Assembly (NCBI GenBank): GCA_051866775.1
Contig: JBJDXR010000010.1
Coordinates: 1 to 17,647, forward strand
DNA: 17,647 nucleotides
DNA from: RUG626 sp051866775
Lineage (GTDB): Bacteria > Bacillota > Clostridia > Oscillospirales > Oscillospiraceae
Direction: 5' to 3'
Below, one piece after another: positions 7,234-15,355 of this stretch (position 1 is its first letter; every line of letters starts with the position of its first letter). The notes beneath the pieces are model-generated. The model worked only from the letters and a program-made list of their open reading frames with translations, ran no database searches and was not told where the DNA came from. Position numbers and translations under genes: made by a program.

Positions 7234-7275
7234 GAAAAAACAGCGGCCGTCCCGCACATACGGGGCAGCCGCTGT
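7234..7275 (-). terminator. Rho-independent terminator between gntR and degV
   Basis: ACAGCGGC (7240-7247) pairs with GCCGCTGT (7268-7275), and an inner CCCG/CGGG continues the stem. Read leftward, the stem is followed by six T residues, so it ends degV transcription. Read rightward the tail is weak, though it may still help end the gntR message. Confidence 0.75.
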
Positions 7276-7289
7276 ATCCTTTCATAAAT

Positions 7290-8195
7290 TCACCCAAGCG
7301 CCGCGCGGGAGATGATCGCCGCGCCGATAGGTTCCGGGCCTATATGTGCGCCGATCACGTTTCCTATGGCCATAAGCGGCACCGCCGTCTTATGGCCAAG
7401 ACTCTCAAGCCTTGCGCTTATGCGCCGGCAAAAGCGCTCCCCCTCATCCTTGTCCCTGCCGTGACCGACAACGGCGCAATACTCAGACGGCGACCTGTAG
7501 GTCTTTTCCACATGCTCGGCAAACTGGTTCTCCACCTTGTCAAGGGAGCGTTTTCTGCCGCGGGCTAAGCCTGCGTTAAACAGCTCTCCTTCGCGCAGAG
7601 CTATCATCGGGCGTATTCCCAGTGCCGATCCTGCAAAACCCGTGAGCCTTCCCAGACGCCCGCCATGTACAAGATACTCAAGATCCCTTATCGTAAAAAA
7701 TATGCGTCCGGTGGTCTTTATACGCTCCAATTCCCGCACCGTCCAGTCGATATCCGCTCCCGAATCCCTTAAACGGCATGCCTCAAGCACAAAAAGCCCC
7801 TGCATCACAGTAGCCAGAGACGAGTCTATGACCTCGATCCTCATATCCGGAAACTCCTCCAACACCATGCTCCGGGCGGTCAGCGCGGTCTGATAGGTGC
7901 TCGTCAGCTTTTTGGACATGAGTATGCACACAACATCCTCTCCGTCCCTTCCGGCAGCAGAGAATGCCTGTATAAAATCATCCACAGACGGCATGGACGT
8001 CCTTGGGAAGCTCCCGGGATTTTCCGCCATCCAGTTATAAAGCTCATCCCGTGAAAGCTCCGTAACATCCTTACGATAGTCCTTATCGTTTTTGGCAATG
8101 TAATAGGAAACGATCTCGACACCGTGCTCCGCCGCAGTCTCCCCCGGCAGGTCACATGCGCTGTCAGAGATAATCCGGTATACTTTCTTATTGAT
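7290..8195 (-). CDS. DegV-family (FakB-like) fatty acid-binding protein, non-standard start codon
   Basis: DegV proteins bind a single fatty acid; FakB members present it to the kinase FakA for phospholipid synthesis. The N-terminal signature RIISDSACDLP is present, followed by PRTSMPS, the serine-containing stretch FTIRDLEYLVHGGRLGR and the C-terminal GPEPIGAAI. The frame is open from a TAA at 8247-8249 but contains no ATG, GTG or TTG before Met56, which lies after the signature. An ATC at 8193-8195, nine bases after AAGGA, is the best start and gives 301 residues. CTG at 8202-8204 is the other choice. It is divergent from a TetR regulator. No fakA is visible in the window. Confidence 0.85.
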   Translation of the reverse strand: MNKKVYRIISDSACDLPGETAAEHGVEIVSYYIAKNDKDYRKDVTELSRDELYNWMAENPGSFPRTSMPSVDDFIQAFSAAGRDGEDVVCILMSKKLTSTYQTALTARSMVLEEFPDMRIEVIDSSLATVMQGLFVLEACRLRDSGADIDWTVRELERIKTTGRIFFTIRDLEYLVHGGRLGRLTGFAGSALGIRPMIALREGELFNAGLARGRKRSLDKVENQFAEHVEKTYRSPSEYCAVVGHGRDKDEGERFCRRISARLESLGHKTAVPLMAIGNVIGAHIGPEPIGAAIISRAALG

Positions 8196-8223
8196 CTCTC
8201 TCAGTCCTTCATGTTTTAATATG

Positions 8224-8238
8224 TCAACACCATGTTGA
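8224..8238. promoter_or_regulatory. Palindromic operator candidate in the degV-tetR intergenic region
   Basis: A perfect dyad, TCAACA-CCA-TGTTGA, lies a few bases downstream of the predicted start of degV transcription. Size and position suit a dimeric regulator of the TetR type encoded by the divergent gene. No second copy was seen in the intergenic region. Confidence 0.45.
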
Positions 8239-8248
8239 TTATTCGCTT

Positions 8249-8277
8249 ATTTTATAATATAATTTGAGTGTTGTAAA
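8249..8277 (-). promoter_or_regulatory. Probable degV promoter
   Basis: On the minus strand, TTTACA (8272-8277) and TAAAAT (8249-8254) are separated by 17 bp. The area is very AT-rich, so other alignments are possible. Confidence 0.4.
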
Positions 8278-8298
8278 AAGATATATTTTTCGTAAATA
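8271..8298 (+). promoter_or_regulatory. Possible tetR promoter
   Basis: TTGTAA (8271-8276) and TAAATA (8293-8298) are separated by 16 bp, overlapping the -35 box of the degV promoter on the other strand. The AT-rich background makes this tentative, and the leader would be about 80 bases. Confidence 0.25.
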
Positions 8299-8387
8299 AT
8301 ATGTTAATTTTTGGTTCAGGCTCTTATAAGTCTGCCCGGAGCACCAAAATTTAGACTTCTTATTTGAAACACACTGTGGAGGCGGAT

Positions 8388-8984
8388 ATGTCAAATACGA
8401 AAGGGAACAAGCGCGTACAATATACAAAAGCGGTGCTGCGCAGGAGCCTGCTTGCGCTCCTTAAGGAAAAACCGGTGGACAGGGTGACCGTAAAGGACAT
8501 CTGCGCGGATGCGCACCTCAACCGGGGTACCTTTTACGCCCACTACGGAAGTCCCGAGCAGCTCCTCAATGAAATCGAAAACGAATTCTACGTAGATATG
8601 CTGTCCGCTATTGCTACGTTTCAGCAGGCCGACGATGTGACACGCATACTGACAAAGGTGCTGACGGCGCTGCGCGAGCGGAAGGAGCTGGCCTCGGTGC
8701 TGTTTGGCCCGCACGGCGACCACGCCTTTCTGTCCAAGATAGTTTACGCTGCCCACGATATGTGCATTTACCAATGGGGCACCGTAAGCCCCAACGCGGA
8801 CAAGCGCGTTCTTGAGGCCGCCTACTCCTATATCTCCCATGGGGTACTGCGGCTTGTGCAGGAGTGGCTGATGGCCGGAGCGGAGGAGCCGCCGGAAAGA
8901 CTGGCGGAGATCATGAACGATCTATGCAACTACGGCGTAAGCTCGGTAATTGATATCCCTCCAATGGATAAGAGGGGAAAATGA
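8388..8984 (+). CDS. TetR/AcrR-family transcriptional regulator
   Basis: The 198-residue protein has an N-terminal TetR helix-turn-helix at about residues 10-55: VKDICADAHLNRGTFYAHYG contains the recognition helix and the usual FYxHYxS turn. A helical ligand and dimer domain follows, with a C-terminal part of the TetR_C type found in DhaS-like regulators. The ATG at 8388 is chosen because GGAGG lies five bases upstream; an in-frame TTG at 8364 lacks a site. It is divergent from degV across a palindrome, so it most likely controls degV and itself. A fatty acid or acyl derivative as ligand would be a reasonable guess from the neighbour, but nothing in the sequence proves it. Confidence 0.9.
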   Translation: MSNTKGNKRVQYTKAVLRRSLLALLKEKPVDRVTVKDICADAHLNRGTFYAHYGSPEQLLNEIENEFYVDMLSAIATFQQADDVTRILTKVLTALRERKELASVLFGPHGDHAFLSKIVYAAHDMCIYQWGTVSPNADKRVLEAAYSYISHGVLRLVQEWLMAGAEEPPERLAEIMNDLCNYGVSSVIDIPPMDKRGK

Positions 8985-9036
8985 ACGTTATATCATAAGG
9001 TACAAGTTTAATTGGCGCAGCATAGTTTTAAAACAG

Positions 9037-9080
9037 AACACAGCCCCGGTTTATTTGAACCGGGGCTGTGTTTTCATTTT
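9037..9080 (+). terminator. Strong terminator between tetR and ppdK
   Basis: CACAGCCCCGGTT (9039-9051) and AACCGGGGCTGTG (9058-9070) form a 13-bp GC-rich stem with a 6-base loop, followed by TTTTCATTTT. It ends tetR, and on the other strand (TTCTGTTTT tail) it probably also ends ppdK. Confidence 0.8.
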
Positions 9081-9101
9081 ATACGTTCAAAGAACCGTTA
9101 A

Positions 9102-11741
9102 TTACTTCGCCTGCTTGATTGCGGCCTGAGCGGCAGCCAGACGGGCGATGGGTACGCGGAACGGGGAGCAGGAGACATAATCAAGGCCTATCTCGTTGCA
9201 GAACTCAACAGAAGAGGGATCTCCGCCGTGCTCGCCGCAGATGCCAATGTGCAGCTTCGGATTGACAGGACGGCCGAGGGTTATGGCCATCTTCATCAGC
9301 TTGCCAACGCCTACCTGATCGAGCTTTGCAAACGGGTCGTTCTCAAAGATCTTGGCGTCATAATAGGCATTCAGGAACTTGCCTGCATCGTCACGGCTGA
9401 AGCCGTAGGTCATCTGGGTAAGATCATTGGTGCCGAAGCAGAAGAAGTCTGCCTCTGTAGCAATATCGTCAGCGGTGAGTGCGGCGCGCGGTATCTCGAT
9501 CATGGTGCCGACCTCATACTCAAGCTCCATGCCGGAGGCGGCGATCTCAGCATCGGCGGTCTCTACCACGAACTTCTTGACGTACTTAAGCTCCTTAAGC
9601 TCACCCACCAGCGGGATCATGATCTCGGGCCTTATATCCCAATCGGGATGAGCCTTCTTAACGTTTATAGCCGCGCGGATAACTGCAGCGGTCTGCATCT
9701 TGGCGATCTCAGGATAGGTGACAGCCAGACGGCATCCGCGGTGGCCCATCATCGGGTTAAACTCATGCAGGGAGGCGATGAGAGTCTTGATAGTCTCAAC
9801 GGACTTGCCCTGAGCCTTGGCAAGAAGCTCGATATCGGCCTCCTCGGTGGGGACGAACTCATGAAGCGGGGGATCAAGGAAGCGGATGCAGACGGGCGTT
9901 CCCTCAAGAGCCTCATACAGGGCCTCAAAGTCGGACTGCTGCATAGGCAGGATCTTTGCAAGAGCGACCTCGCGCTCCTCAACAGTCTCGGCGCAGATCA
10001 TCTCACGGAAGGCGTCTATTCTGCCCTCGCCGAAGAACATATGCTCGGTACGGCAAAGTCCGATGCCCTCAGCGCCCAGCTCACGGGCCTTCTTCGCATC
10101 AGTCGGGTTATCGGCATTGGTGCGGACCTTCATGGTGCGGTACTTGTCCGCCCAGTCCATGATACGTCCGAAGTATCCGGAGATAGTGGCGTCAACAGTG
10201 GGGATGATGCCGTCATAGATATTACCGGTGGAGCCGTCGATGGAGATATAGTCACCCTCATGGAACTCCTTACCGGCCAGAGTGAACTTCTTGTTTGCCT
10301 CGTCCATAGCGATATCGCCGCAGCCGGATACGCAGCACTCACCCATACCACGGGCGACAACCGCCGCATGGCTGGTCATTCCGCCGCGGACGGTCAGGAT
10401 GCCCTGCGCGGCCTTCATTCCCTCGATATCCTCAGGGGAGGTCTCAAGACGCACAAGAACGACCTTCTCACCGCGGGCCGCCCAATCCTTGGCATCCTCG
10501 GCGGTAAAGACGATCTTGCCGCAGGCGGCTCCCGGGGAGGCGCCGAGTCCGCGTCCTATAGCCTCGGCCTTCTTAAGGGCGGCGGTGTCAAACTGCGGAT
10601 GGAGCAGAGTATCCAGGTTTCTAGGATCGATCATGGATACCGCCTGTTTCTCGCTTATCATTCCCTCGTCAACAAGGTCGCAGGCAATCTTAAGCGCGGC
10701 CTGGGCGGTGCGCTTGCCGTTACGGGTCTGGAGCATGTAGAGCTTTCCGTTCTCGACAGTGAACTCCATGTCCTGCATATCACGGTAATGGTCCTCAAGG
10801 GTCTTGCAGACGTTTGTAAACTGCTCAAAGGCCTCAGGGAACTTCTCGGCCATCTGGGCGATGGGCATCGGGGTGCGGACGCCGGCGACAACGTCCTCGC
10901 CCTGAGCGTTGGTGAGGAACTCGCCCATGAGCTTCTTCTCGCCGGTGGCCGGGTCACGGGTGAAGGCGACGCCGGTGCCGGAGTTTTCGTTCAGGTTGCC
11001 AAACACCATCGGCATGACGTTGACGGCGGTACCCCAGGAATAGGGGATGTCGTTGTCACGGCGATAGACATTTGCACGGGGGTTGTCCCAGGAACGGAAC
11101 ACGGCGCGGATAGCTTCGTAAAGCTGTACCTTCGGGTCGGAGGGGAAGTCCTCGCCGATCTGCTTTTTGTACTCGGCCTTGAACTCCTCAGCCAGCTCCT
11201 TAAGGTCTGCCGCGGTCAGCTCAATGTCGTAGGTAACGCCCTTGCGCTCCTTCATCTCGTCAATGAGCTGCTCAAAATACTTCTTGCCAACTTCCATGAC
11301 CACGTCGGAGAACATCTGGATGAAGCGGCGGTAGGAATCGTATACGAATCTTTCAAACTTGGGGTCGGGGTTGCCCTGGATCATGGCGGCGACAACGTCG
11401 TCGTTAAGTCCAAGGTTCAGGATGGTGTCCATCATGCCGGGCATGGAGGCGCGGGCACCGGAGCGGACGGAGACAAGCAGGGGATTTGTGAGATCACCAA
11501 ACTTCTTGCCGTTGATCTCCTCCATCTTTGCGACATACTCCATGATCTCGGCCATGATCTCGTCATTGATCTTCTGTCCGTCCTCATAATACTGTGTGCA
11601 GGCCTCCGTGGTAATGGTGAAGCCCTGCGGAACAGGCAGACCAATATTGGTCATCTCGGCAAGGTTAGCGCCCTTGCCGCCGAGCAGCTCACGCATATTT
11701 GCGTTGCCCTCTGAAAACAGATAAACATACTTTTTTCCCAT
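9102..11741 (-). CDS. ppdK: Pyruvate, phosphate dikinase
   Basis: The 879-residue enzyme interconverts pyruvate, ATP and phosphate with phosphoenolpyruvate, AMP and pyrophosphate. In anaerobic Clostridia it works in glycolysis or gluconeogenesis. An ATP-grasp nucleotide domain covers about 1-345 (GGKGANLAEM, SVRSGARASMPGMMDT). The swivelling phosphohistidine domain contains the signature GGMTSHAAVVARG with His458. The C-terminal TIM barrel binds pyruvate/PEP, with IGICGEHGGDP carrying catalytic Cys835. Length and motif positions match the Clostridium symbiosum enzyme of about 874 residues. The ATG has GAGGAAGG seven bases upstream. It is a single-gene unit with its own promoter and flanking terminator. 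Confidence 0.97.
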   Translation of the reverse strand: MGKKYVYLFSEGNANMRELLGGKGANLAEMTNIGLPVPQGFTITTEACTQYYEDGQKINDEIMAEIMEYVAKMEEINGKKFGDLTNPLLVSVRSGARASMPGMMDTILNLGLNDDVVAAMIQGNPDPKFERFVYDSYRRFIQMFSDVVMEVGKKYFEQLIDEMKERKGVTYDIELTAADLKELAEEFKAEYKKQIGEDFPSDPKVQLYEAIRAVFRSWDNPRANVYRRDNDIPYSWGTAVNVMPMVFGNLNENSGTGVAFTRDPATGEKKLMGEFLTNAQGEDVVAGVRTPMPIAQMAEKFPEAFEQFTNVCKTLEDHYRDMQDMEFTVENGKLYMLQTRNGKRTAQAALKIACDLVDEGMISEKQAVSMIDPRNLDTLLHPQFDTAALKKAEAIGRGLGASPGAACGKIVFTAEDAKDWAARGEKVVLVRLETSPEDIEGMKAAQGILTVRGGMTSHAAVVARGMGECCVSGCGDIAMDEANKKFTLAGKEFHEGDYISIDGSTGNIYDGIIPTVDATISGYFGRIMDWADKYRTMKVRTNADNPTDAKKARELGAEGIGLCRTEHMFFGEGRIDAFREMICAETVEEREVALAKILPMQQSDFEALYEALEGTPVCIRFLDPPLHEFVPTEEADIELLAKAQGKSVETIKTLIASLHEFNPMMGHRGCRLAVTYPEIAKMQTAAVIRAAINVKKAHPDWDIRPEIMIPLVGELKELKYVKKFVVETADAEIAASGMELEYEVGTMIEIPRAALTADDIATEADFFCFGTNDLTQMTYGFSRDDAGKFLNAYYDAKIFENDPFAKLDQVGVGKLMKMAITLGRPVNPKLHIGICGEHGGDPSSVEFCNEIGLDYVSCSPFRVPIARLAAAQAAIKQAK

Positions 11742-11800
11742 AAAGCTACCTTCCTCATAAAAAGTTTCTCAAAAAATAACAATTCTAAAATGCCGCACTT

Positions 11801-11829
11801 ATTATAGCAGTGCATTTTTACCTTTTCAA
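11801..11829 (-). promoter_or_regulatory. Promoter of ppdK
   Basis: On the minus strand, TTGAAA (11824-11829) and TATAAT (11801-11806) are separated by 17 bp. The -10 box lies in the loop of an imperfect inverted repeat (AAAATG-CCG-CACT at 11787-11799, AGTGCATTTT at 11809-11818). It begins only about 20 bases beyond the mnmE stop. Confidence 0.65.
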
Positions 11830-11848
11830 GCGCTGTGCAGGAAAAATT

Positions 11849-13222
11849 TCACTTACCCACGCAAAATCTTTGAAAAATCCGGTCGACAACATCCTCCCTC
11901 AGGTTTTTGCCCGAGAGCGCGCCGAGGGCGGAGAGCGCCTCCTCCACCAGTGTTAGCACGGCATCCGGCGTTACGCCGGACGCTATCGCCTCCCGGGCTC
12001 CTCTCAGGGAATCAGCGGCACGGGAGACCTCACCGGCCTGACGGGCGTTCGTCAATATTTCGCCCTGCGGTACAGGCTTCTGTGAAAAAAGCTCCTTTAC
12101 AGCATCGGCGAGCAGCCCGATCCCCTCTCCGGTCTTTGCGGATATGGGTATGATCCGGGCAGCCTCCTTCCCATCAGCGGCTTCCGGTAGACGGCAGCCT
12201 GCCTTGTCCATCTTATTCGGCAGAAGGATCCACGGCTTTCCGGAGTCTCTTGCAATACGCATTGCCTCCGCGTCCTCCTCCTTAAGCGCCTCGCTGGCGT
12301 CGGTAAGTACAAGGATAAGCCCCGCCTCCTCCGCCGCCTTTTTGGCTCTGAGGACGCCTATCCTCTCTACCGCGTCCCCGGTCTCCCGCATACCGGCGGT
12401 GTCGATGAGCCTAAGGAGGCTCCCTCCGAGGACGCATTTTTCCTCAACAGTGTCCCGCGTTGTACCCGCTATATCGGTAACTATCGCGCGGTCAAAGCCC
12501 ACAAGGGCATTTAAAAGTGAGGACTTTCCCACATTAGGCCTGCCGATTATAGCACATGGCACGCCGTCCCTCAGGAACCTCCCCCGCTCAAAGGTATCAA
12601 GAAGCGACCGGAGCGTCCCCTCCGCGCGCTTAAGCTCCTCAATATACTCATCGGCCTCAAATTCATCGATATCCTCATCAGGGTAGTCCACCACTGCCTG
12701 AAAGTGCGAGACTATATCAAGAAGCTCCGAGTATACCCGGTCTGTACGCCTGACGACAGCTCCGGATAGCTGTCCGGAGGCATTTTTTGCCGCCTCCTCA
12801 GTCTCGGAGTCGATAAGGTCAATTACGGCCTCCGCACCGGTCAAATCAAGCTTTCCGTTTAAAAAGGCGCGCTTTGTAAACTCCCCGGGCAGCGCCTGCC
12901 TCACTCCGCAGTGAAACAGCGCCGAGAGGATGGCCGAGAGCACCACCGGAGAGCCGTGGCACTGAAACTCCGCCGTGTTCTCCCCGGTGTAGCTCATCGG
13001 GGCGCGGGATACCGTACACAGGCACATATCAAGAAGCTCTCCGTCATGATTATAGGCGCCACCGTAAATGAGCCTTCCCGCAGGTGCGGAAAGGAGCGGC
13101 CTCCCATTTTTTGCGCGGAAAATTTTATCCGCCGCCTCTATCGCCCCGTCCCCGGAGAGTCTTACTATTCCGATGGCCGAACGCACATTTCCAGTGGCGA
13201 CGGCGGCTATCGTATCGCTCAC
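11849..13222 (-). CDS. mnmE: tRNA uridine-5-carboxymethylaminomethyl modification GTPase MnmE
   Basis: With MnmG, this 457-residue GTPase modifies the wobble uridine of certain tRNAs using a folate-derived one-carbon unit. The N-terminal formyl-THF-binding domain covers about 1-120 (SAIGIVRLSG, PGEFTKRAFLNGKLDL). A helical domain surrounds the inserted G domain, with G1 GRPNVGKS at 227-234, TTRDT, DTAG at 274-277, NKMD and SAK. The protein ends FCVGK with the conserved C-terminal cysteine. GTG at 13222 is chosen because GGAGGG lies at good spacing and the protein then begins SDTIAAVAT, as in homologues; a GTG 27 bases upstream is less likely. It overlaps the nadE stop as GTGA. Its usual partners jag, mnmG and rnpA are not in the window. 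Confidence 0.95.
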   Translation of the reverse strand: MSDTIAAVATGNVRSAIGIVRLSGDGAIEAADKIFRAKNGRPLLSAPAGRLIYGGAYNHDGELLDMCLCTVSRAPMSYTGENTAEFQCHGSPVVLSAILSALFHCGVRQALPGEFTKRAFLNGKLDLTGAEAVIDLIDSETEEAAKNASGQLSGAVVRRTDRVYSELLDIVSHFQAVVDYPDEDIDEFEADEYIEELKRAEGTLRSLLDTFERGRFLRDGVPCAIIGRPNVGKSSLLNALVGFDRAIVTDIAGTTRDTVEEKCVLGGSLLRLIDTAGMRETGDAVERIGVLRAKKAAEEAGLILVLTDASEALKEEDAEAMRIARDSGKPWILLPNKMDKAGCRLPEAADGKEAARIIPISAKTGEGIGLLADAVKELFSQKPVPQGEILTNARQAGEVSRAADSLRGAREAIASGVTPDAVLTLVEEALSALGALSGKNLREDVVDRIFQRFCVGK

Positions 13223-15126
13223 TGTAATCCCTCCAAGCGCTTCAGCCACAGCTCACAGACCGCATCCGACGGCATACGCCAGTCGCCCCGGGGTGAAAGG
13301 CATATAGAACCCACCTTAGGCCCGTCGGGAAGGCACGAGCGCTTAAACTGCTGCTGGAAGAAGCGCCTTATGAAGGTCTTGAGCCACTTTAATATCACAT
13401 CCCGCCCATATACGCCCGTAAAGGAGTGCTCGGCCAGCCGCAGGATCTTTTCCGGCTCATAGCCGCAGCGCACGAAATAATACAGGAAGAAGTCGTGCAG
13501 CTCATAGGGACCCACGATATCCTCCGTCTTTTGGCTTATCTCGCCGTTTTCCGCCGGGAGAAGCTCAGGGGATACGGGCGTAGCCAAAATGTCGTTTAAA
13601 ACTCCTGCAAGCTCCCCGTCGCCGCAAATCTCGGAATACCAGCCCACCACATATCGAACCAGCGTTTTCGGCACTCCGGCATTGACCCCGTACATGCTCA
13701 TGTGGTCACCGTTATAGGTGGCCCAGCCCAGCGCCAGCTCACTTAAATCACCGGTGCCTACAAGTATGCCTCCCTCGGCATTTGCTATATCCATTATCAC
13801 CTGAGTGCGTTCACGTGCCTGAGAGTTTTCAAACACGACATTGTGGTTTTCCGGGTCGTGGCCTATGTCCTTAAAGTGCTGCATAACAGCCGGACCGATA
13901 TCCACCACCCTCAGCTCAGCTCCCAGCTTTTCCGAGAGGCGCACCGCGTTTGATTTTGTGCGCTCGGTGGTGCCGAAGCACGGCATGGTAACGGCTATGA
14001 CGGCGTTTTTCGGAAGGCCCATGAGGCTCGCCGTATGCGCCGCAACAAGCATGGCAAGCGTCGAGTCAAGTCCTCCGGATACGCCTACCACCATGCGCTT
14101 TGAGCCTGTGTGCTCCATGCGTTTTTTAAGTCCGGCGGACTGGATGGAGAATATCTCCTTGCAGCGCTCCTCCCGCTCCTCCGAGCCTACCGGAACGAAC
14201 GGGCTGGAGGGGATTCCCTTTGTGAGCTGAGTATCCGTAAGCTCAAGGTCAAAGGGTATCTCAGCGCGGCCCAGCAGCTTTTCCTTAAAGGTGGTCATCT
14301 TGCGGCGCTCAAAGGCCAGCCTTTTTACGTCTATTTCCGAGATCACAAGGCCGCTGCCCAAGCGCTTATCACCCAGCATCACGCCGTTTTCCGCTATCAT
14401 ATCGTGTCCGGAGAACACAAGATCCGTGGTGCTCTCGCCATCACCTGCATCGGCGTAAATATAAGCGCACAACAGCCGGGCTGACTGCCCCTTCACAAGC
14501 TCCCTCCTGTAGGCGGATTTGCCCACAAGTTCATTTGAGGCGGAGAGGTTTAATATGACCGTCGCCCCGCCGGAGGCGAGGGCATTTGAGGGGGGTGTGA
14601 CAGTCCAGAGATCCTCGCATATCTCCACTCCCACGATAAGCTCCGGTACGGACTCGCAGTAAAAAAGCAGCCCGGTGCCAAAATACACGCTCTGTCCCAT
14701 AATGCTTGCAAACTGAACATCCTCCGGTGCCGGGGCAAACCAACGGTGCTCATAATACTCCGCGTAGTTCGGTATGTGAGTTTTGGGCGTAAGCCCCAAA
14801 ATGCTCCCACGGCTCAGTACCGCGGCGCAGTTATATATCCTGCCGCCCACACCTACGGGAAGTCCCACGGCGATGAGCATATCAAGCTGTGCCGTCTCCT
14901 CCGCTATCCTCTGAAGCGCCGCCTCAGCTCCCTTTAAAAGCGCCGGCTGCAAAAACAGGTCGCCGCAGGTATATGCGGTTATACAAAGCTCCGGGAATAC
15001 GCATATCTTCACTCCCTGCTCCGCCGCCTTCTTCGCAAGGGCGATGATCTCTGCGGCATTATATTCCGTGTCCGCTACGCGCACCCTCGGCGTGGCGGCG
15101 GCGACTTTTATAAATCCATCCTTCAT
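13219..15126 (-). CDS. nadE: Glutamine-dependent NAD+ synthetase
   Basis: The 635-residue two-domain enzyme makes NAD from deamido-NAD, ATP and glutamine. The N-terminal nitrilase-type glutaminase domain carries the triad Glu46 (FPELCIT), Lys115 (PKTHIPN) and Cys170 (VEICEDLW). The C-terminal synthetase domain has the ATP-binding PP-loop SGGLDS at 350-355 and the later GTGDLSELALGW stretch. Length matches the long, glutamine-dependent NadE class found in many Clostridia, not the short ammonia-dependent enzyme. The ATG has GGAG nine bases upstream. It heads an operon with mnmE, whose ribosome binding site lies inside the last nadE codons. Confidence 0.96.
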   Translation of the reverse strand: MKDGFIKVAAATPRVRVADTEYNAAEIIALAKKAAEQGVKICVFPELCITAYTCGDLFLQPALLKGAEAALQRIAEETAQLDMLIAVGLPVGVGGRIYNCAAVLSRGSILGLTPKTHIPNYAEYYEHRWFAPAPEDVQFASIMGQSVYFGTGLLFYCESVPELIVGVEICEDLWTVTPPSNALASGGATVILNLSASNELVGKSAYRRELVKGQSARLLCAYIYADAGDGESTTDLVFSGHDMIAENGVMLGDKRLGSGLVISEIDVKRLAFERRKMTTFKEKLLGRAEIPFDLELTDTQLTKGIPSSPFVPVGSEEREERCKEIFSIQSAGLKKRMEHTGSKRMVVGVSGGLDSTLAMLVAAHTASLMGLPKNAVIAVTMPCFGTTERTKSNAVRLSEKLGAELRVVDIGPAVMQHFKDIGHDPENHNVVFENSQARERTQVIMDIANAEGGILVGTGDLSELALGWATYNGDHMSMYGVNAGVPKTLVRYVVGWYSEICGDGELAGVLNDILATPVSPELLPAENGEISQKTEDIVGPYELHDFFLYYFVRCGYEPEKILRLAEHSFTGVYGRDVILKWLKTFIRRFFQQQFKRSCLPDGPKVGSICLSPRGDWRMPSDAVCELWLKRLEGLQ

Positions 15127-15178
15127 GTTATATCACTCCAACAAAGTCCTCAAAGGGTATGGTTTCCAGTTTAAAATG

Positions 15179-15207
15179 ATTATAAACTTATATCGGAGAT
15201 TGTGCAA
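15179..15207 (-). promoter_or_regulatory. Promoter of the nadE-mnmE operon
   Basis: On the minus strand, TTGCAC (15202-15207) and TATAAT (15179-15184) are separated by 17 bp, with a leader of about 45 bases. No NiaR or NrtR operator was recognised around it. Confidence 0.65.
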
Positions 15208-15216
15208 TTCCTTTTT

Positions 15217-15240
15217 GCCGGCGGTTGACCGCCGCTGCCG
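15217..15240. repeat. GC-rich inverted repeat in the nadE/membrane-protein intergenic region
   Basis: The stretch reads as GGCGGT-TG-ACCGCC with further CCGG flanks. It forms a compact hairpin on either strand between two divergent promoters. No T run follows directly on either strand, so it is not a clear terminator. It may be an operator or an isolated intergenic palindrome. Confidence 0.35.
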
Positions 15241-15279
15241 GTAAGACGTTTTTCCTTTCCCCTCTTCCTCGCTCAATAG

Positions 15280-15307
15280 CAAAATGTAAAAAATATTTGA
15301 CATTTTG
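15280..15307. promoter_or_regulatory. Inverted-repeat operator candidate over the -35 box
   Basis: CAAAATGT (15280-15287) and ACATTTTG (15300-15307) are perfect 8-base arms 12 bases apart, so their centres lie 20 bp, about two helical turns, apart. The right arm overlaps the -35 box TTGACA. This suits a dimeric repressor such as the Xre-type protein encoded downstream. Confidence 0.5.
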
Positions 15308-15326
15308 GCTGCTGCAAAAGTATAAT
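15297..15326 (+). promoter_or_regulatory. Promoter of the membrane-protein/Xre operon
   Basis: TTGACA (15297-15302) and TATAAT (15321-15326) are both perfect, separated by 18 bp. The leader is about 25 bases and includes the GGAGG site. Confidence 0.75.
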
Positions 15327-15355
15327 AATTAAAACAGTAGGACGGAGGCCTTTAT

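Noticed and set aside
7904..8155. An 83-codon minus-strand frame overlapping the 5' part of degV
   Set aside because: It is out of frame with DegV; the DegV frame through this stretch encodes the conserved N-terminal signature, so this is a shadow and not evidence of a frameshift.
8364..8387. An upstream TTG start for the TetR regulator
   Set aside because: The GGAGG site at 8378-8382 is placed for the ATG at 8388 and would lie inside the extended coding region.
9228..11714. A long (828-codon) open frame on the plus strand opposite ppdK
   Set aside because: It is a shadow of the highly biased ppdK codons; the translation resembles no protein and has no ribosome binding site, while the minus-strand frame carries all PPDK motifs.
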